Source: a bacterium (GTDB lineage Bacteria > Vulcanimicrobiota > CADAWZ01). Taken from it: a DNA stretch of 7,683 bases. Below the pieces are notes generated by a model. It searched no databases. It saw nothing but the letters and a program-made list of their open reading frames with translations, and was not told the DNA's origin. Positions 6,274 to 7,683 of the stretch are shown in pieces. The stretch covers positions 1 through 7,683 of the forward strand of contig JAKSUM010000053.1 of the NCBI GenBank assembly GCA_024409025.1, in the 5' to 3' direction. A program made the translations under genes and the position numbers. Numbering within the stretch: the stretch's first letter is position 1; each line of letters begins with the position of its first letter.

Positions 6274-6549
6274 ATGAGATTCGATCTTCAGATATTTGCT
6301 CATAAAAAAGGAATGGGAAGCTCCAGAAACGGCAGAGACAGTAATTCTCAGCGTCTCGGACTCAAGAAGTTCGGCGGCAATGCTGTAATTCCCGGAAACA
6401 TTATCCTCCGTCAGAGAGGCACCAAGTTCTTCCCAGGCGCAAACGTCGGAATGGGCAAGGACCATACAATTTTCGCAACAGCCGAAGGCGTAGTCACATT
6501 CGAGACTCGCAGAAACAGAAAGTACATATCTGTAACGGCGGAAGCATAA
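6274..6549 (+). CDS. rpmA: Large ribosomal subunit protein bL27 with cleavable N-terminal extension
   Basis: This encodes 91 residues. bL27 sits at the peptidyl transferase centre, where its N-terminus reaches the P-site tRNA. The conserved body is present: AHKKG at 9-13, [30 protein letters not shown] and [12 protein letters not shown]. The first eight residues (MRFDLQIF) form the extension that in Staphylococcus aureus is removed by the protease Prp; cutting before Ala9 would leave AHKKG, the same start as mature E. coli L27. A Prp-like protease elsewhere in the genome is therefore expected. The ribosome site is AAAGGACAGG at 6255-6264, with the AGG part 9 bases before the ATG. The usual upstream partners rplU and prp are absent; a divergent exported-protein gene sits there instead. 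obg follows, as in most bacteria. Confidence 0.97.
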   Translation: MRFDLQIFAHKKGMGSSRNGRDSNSQRLGLKKFGGNAVIPGNIILRQRGTKFFPGANVGMGKDHTIFATAEGVVTFETRRNRKYISVTAEA

Positions 6550-6556
6550 ATATAAC

Positions 6557-6606
6557 ATATTCCGCTTTTACCTGCGGAATATCCGCCCGCAGAGCGGGCT
6601 TTTTTT
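6557..6606 (+). terminator. Tandem hairpins and Rho-independent terminator between rpmA and obg
   Basis: The first hairpin has a perfect 9-bp stem (ATATTCCGC at 6557-6565 with GCGGAATAT at 6574-6582). The second is GCCCGC-AGA-GCGGGC at 6585-6599 followed by T7 (6600-6606), a classical terminator. The middle strand can instead pair downstream (GCGGA-ATA-TCCGC, 6574-6586), overlapping the first bases of the terminator stem. Reading into obg must therefore be partial, or obg must have its own start of transcription. Confidence 0.8.
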
Positions 6607-6627
6607 CAACACGGGCAGAAGGCAGTC

Positions 6628-6651
6628 ATGCCAAAAAAAGAGCTGAAATAA
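6628..6651 (+). CDS. Possible seven-residue upstream ORF (MPKKELK) before obg
   Basis: ATG at 6628 has a better ribosome site (AGAAGG at 6617-6622, 5 bases away) than the obg start itself. Its TAA ends one base before the obg ATG at 6653, in a different frame. This layout suits translational coupling, but so short an ORF can arise by chance. Confidence 0.3.
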   Translation: MPKKELK

Positions 6652-6652
6652 C

Positions 6653-7683
6653 ATGAGAGAGCGTTTTATCGACGAAGTTAAGATATTTGTAAAAGGTGGA
6701 GACGGCGGCAGCGGCTGCACGAGCTTCAGGCGCGAGAAATATATCGCTAACGGCGGTCCCGATGGCGGAGACGGCGGAAATGGCGGCAGCGTTATAATTG
6801 AGGCAGATGCGGGCGAGAATGATCTTCTTCAGTTTAAATACAAAGCCCACTTCAAGGCTGAGCGCGGAGTTCATGGACAGGGCAGCCGGAAGACTGGAAA
6901 GACAGGCAAGAATCTGACTCTCCAGGTGCCTCCGGGGACTATGATCTATGACTGCGAGACAGGGCTCCCTCTTTGCGATTTGATTGAGCATGGGCAGAAA
7001 TTCACCGCAGCGGCAGGAGGGCGTGGAGGAAGAGGAAATGCCGGTTTTTCTACTTCCGTACGGCAGGTCCCCCATTTTTCGGAAAAAGGAGAGCCAGGAG
7101 AGGAAAGATGGATTCGCTTGGTTCTTAAGATTCTCGCTGATGCCGGAATCATAGGTTTTCCGAACGCAGGCAAATCATCGCTTCTGTCATTGCTGACTCC
7201 CGCAAATCCCGAAATTGCTCCTTATCCCTTCACGACGCTTTCGCCTGTTTTGGGCGTTATGAGAAAGGACGGTCAGGAAGCCATATTGGCTGATGTCCCC
7301 GGACTTATTGAAGGCGCCCATAAGGGACAGGGTCTCGGGCTTCTTTTTCTGAAGCACATAGAGCGAACAAGGATGCTGATTCATGTCATAGACATTTCAG
7401 ACCCTTCTACTTCAGAGGATCCAATAAAGACATATGAGGCGATAAGAAACGAGCTTTGCCTGTATGACGAAAGCCTTCAGACTAAGCCGGAGATTGTTGT
7501 TCTTAACAAGACGGATCTGCTTGAAGATGAAAATGCTCTTGAAAAGGCTGTTTCCGCATTCAGAAAAGCAGGCATAGAGCCTTTCGCAGTATCGTGCGAA
7601 ACTGGCGATGGTCTTGACGCGCTGGAGAAGCGGATATTTGAATGCGCAGAGAACGCCCCTCAGGTATCTGAAACTTTAATTCC
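6653..7683 (+). CDS. obg: GTPase Obg (ribosome assembly and stress), 3' end outside window
   Basis: 343 residues are visible and the frame is open at the right edge, so the protein is partial here. The Obg fold occupies about 1-160: FIDEVKIFVKGGDGGSG, FRREKY at 25-30, GGPDGGDGGNGG at 34-45 and VPPGT at 92-96. The G domain follows with P-loop GFPNAGKS at 168-175, switch I Thr194-Thr195, G3 DVPG at 214-217, G4 NKTD at 285-288 and G5 SCE at 314-316, all intact. Obg binds the 50S subunit late in assembly and links GTP/ppGpp levels to growth. The ATG at 6653 is the first in-frame start after a TGA at 6644, and the product begins MRERFIDEV, slightly longer than the usual M-F-(V/I)-DEV. Whether a C-terminal OCT domain follows cannot be seen. 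Confidence 0.97.
   Translation, partial: MRERFIDEVKIFVKGGDGGSGCTSFRREKYIANGGPDGGDGGNGGSVIIEADAGENDLLQFKYKAHFKAERGVHGQGSRKTGKTGKNLTLQVPPGTMIYDCETGLPLCDLIEHGQKFTAAAGGRGGRGNAGFSTSVRQVPHFSEKGEPGEERWIRLVLKILADAGIIGFPNAGKSSLLSLLTPANPEIAPYPFTTLSPVLGVMRKDGQEAILADVPGLIEGAHKGQGLGLLFLKHIERTRMLIHVIDISDPSTSEDPIKTYEAIRNELCLYDESLQTKPEIVVLNKTDLLEDENALEKAVSAFRKAGIEPFAVSCETGDGLDALEKRIFECAENAPQVSETLI

Noticed and set aside
6626..7075. Minus-strand open frames opposite obg and rpmA (also 6946-7173, 7187-7384, 6271-6558)
   Set aside because: Obg and L27 on the plus strand are unmistakable, and these frames are their shadows.
1..7683. CRISPR array, tRNA, rRNA, or phage genes
   Set aside because: No regularly spaced repeats, tRNA cloverleaf consensus, rRNA sequence or phage structural motifs were seen on either strand.

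Overview
The window reads as a chromosomal segment of a bacterium with moderate GC content and strong Shine-Dalgarno use, probably with a two-membrane envelope. Three unlinked predicted exported proteins, one of them a CsgG/curli-type lipoprotein-like protein, support that. The ribosomal protein L27 carries the short cleavable N-terminal extension known from Firmicutes, Fusobacteria, Synergistota and relatives. The phylum cannot be fixed from this sequence alone.

Left edge (1-175): the first 100 bases carry the hairpin-rich right end of an IS200/IS605-type element. This includes the last codons of a tnpB-like frame and the 3' end of its omega RNA scaffold. The bases after about 100 would be flanking DNA and, if the RNA is made, its guide.

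Region 176-3176 (+): a CsgG-domain gene with a TTG start is cut by an in-frame TAA at 851. The same frame then continues for 92 codons encoding the C-terminal beta domain that normally follows CsgG in this kind of protein. A terminator follows, then a second TTG-start gene for a 664-residue exported protein ending in a caspase-like (clan CD) cysteine peptidase domain.

Region 3177-3698 (+): a clear sigma70-type promoter, a 110-residue very acidic lysine-free orphan protein, and a bidirectional terminator shared with the convergent murB.

Region 3696-6031 (-): an exported Ig-like/fibronectin-like 462-residue protein is followed 17 nt later by murB (peptidoglycan precursor synthesis), in one apparent operon.

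Region 6032-7683 (+): a divergent promoter region with a near-consensus promoter and A-rich UP-like tract drives rpmA (L27). The leader can fold into competing hairpins. After tandem hairpins and a terminator comes a tiny upstream ORF and then obg (ribosome-assembly GTPase), which runs off the window. The usual rplU and prp partners are absent upstream of rpmA.

I see no strong case for a new multi-gene system. The points most worth attention are the TnpB omega RNA end with its readable guide, the interrupted csgG-like gene beside it, the exported caspase-like protein, and the small acidic orphan gene with its own strong promoter.
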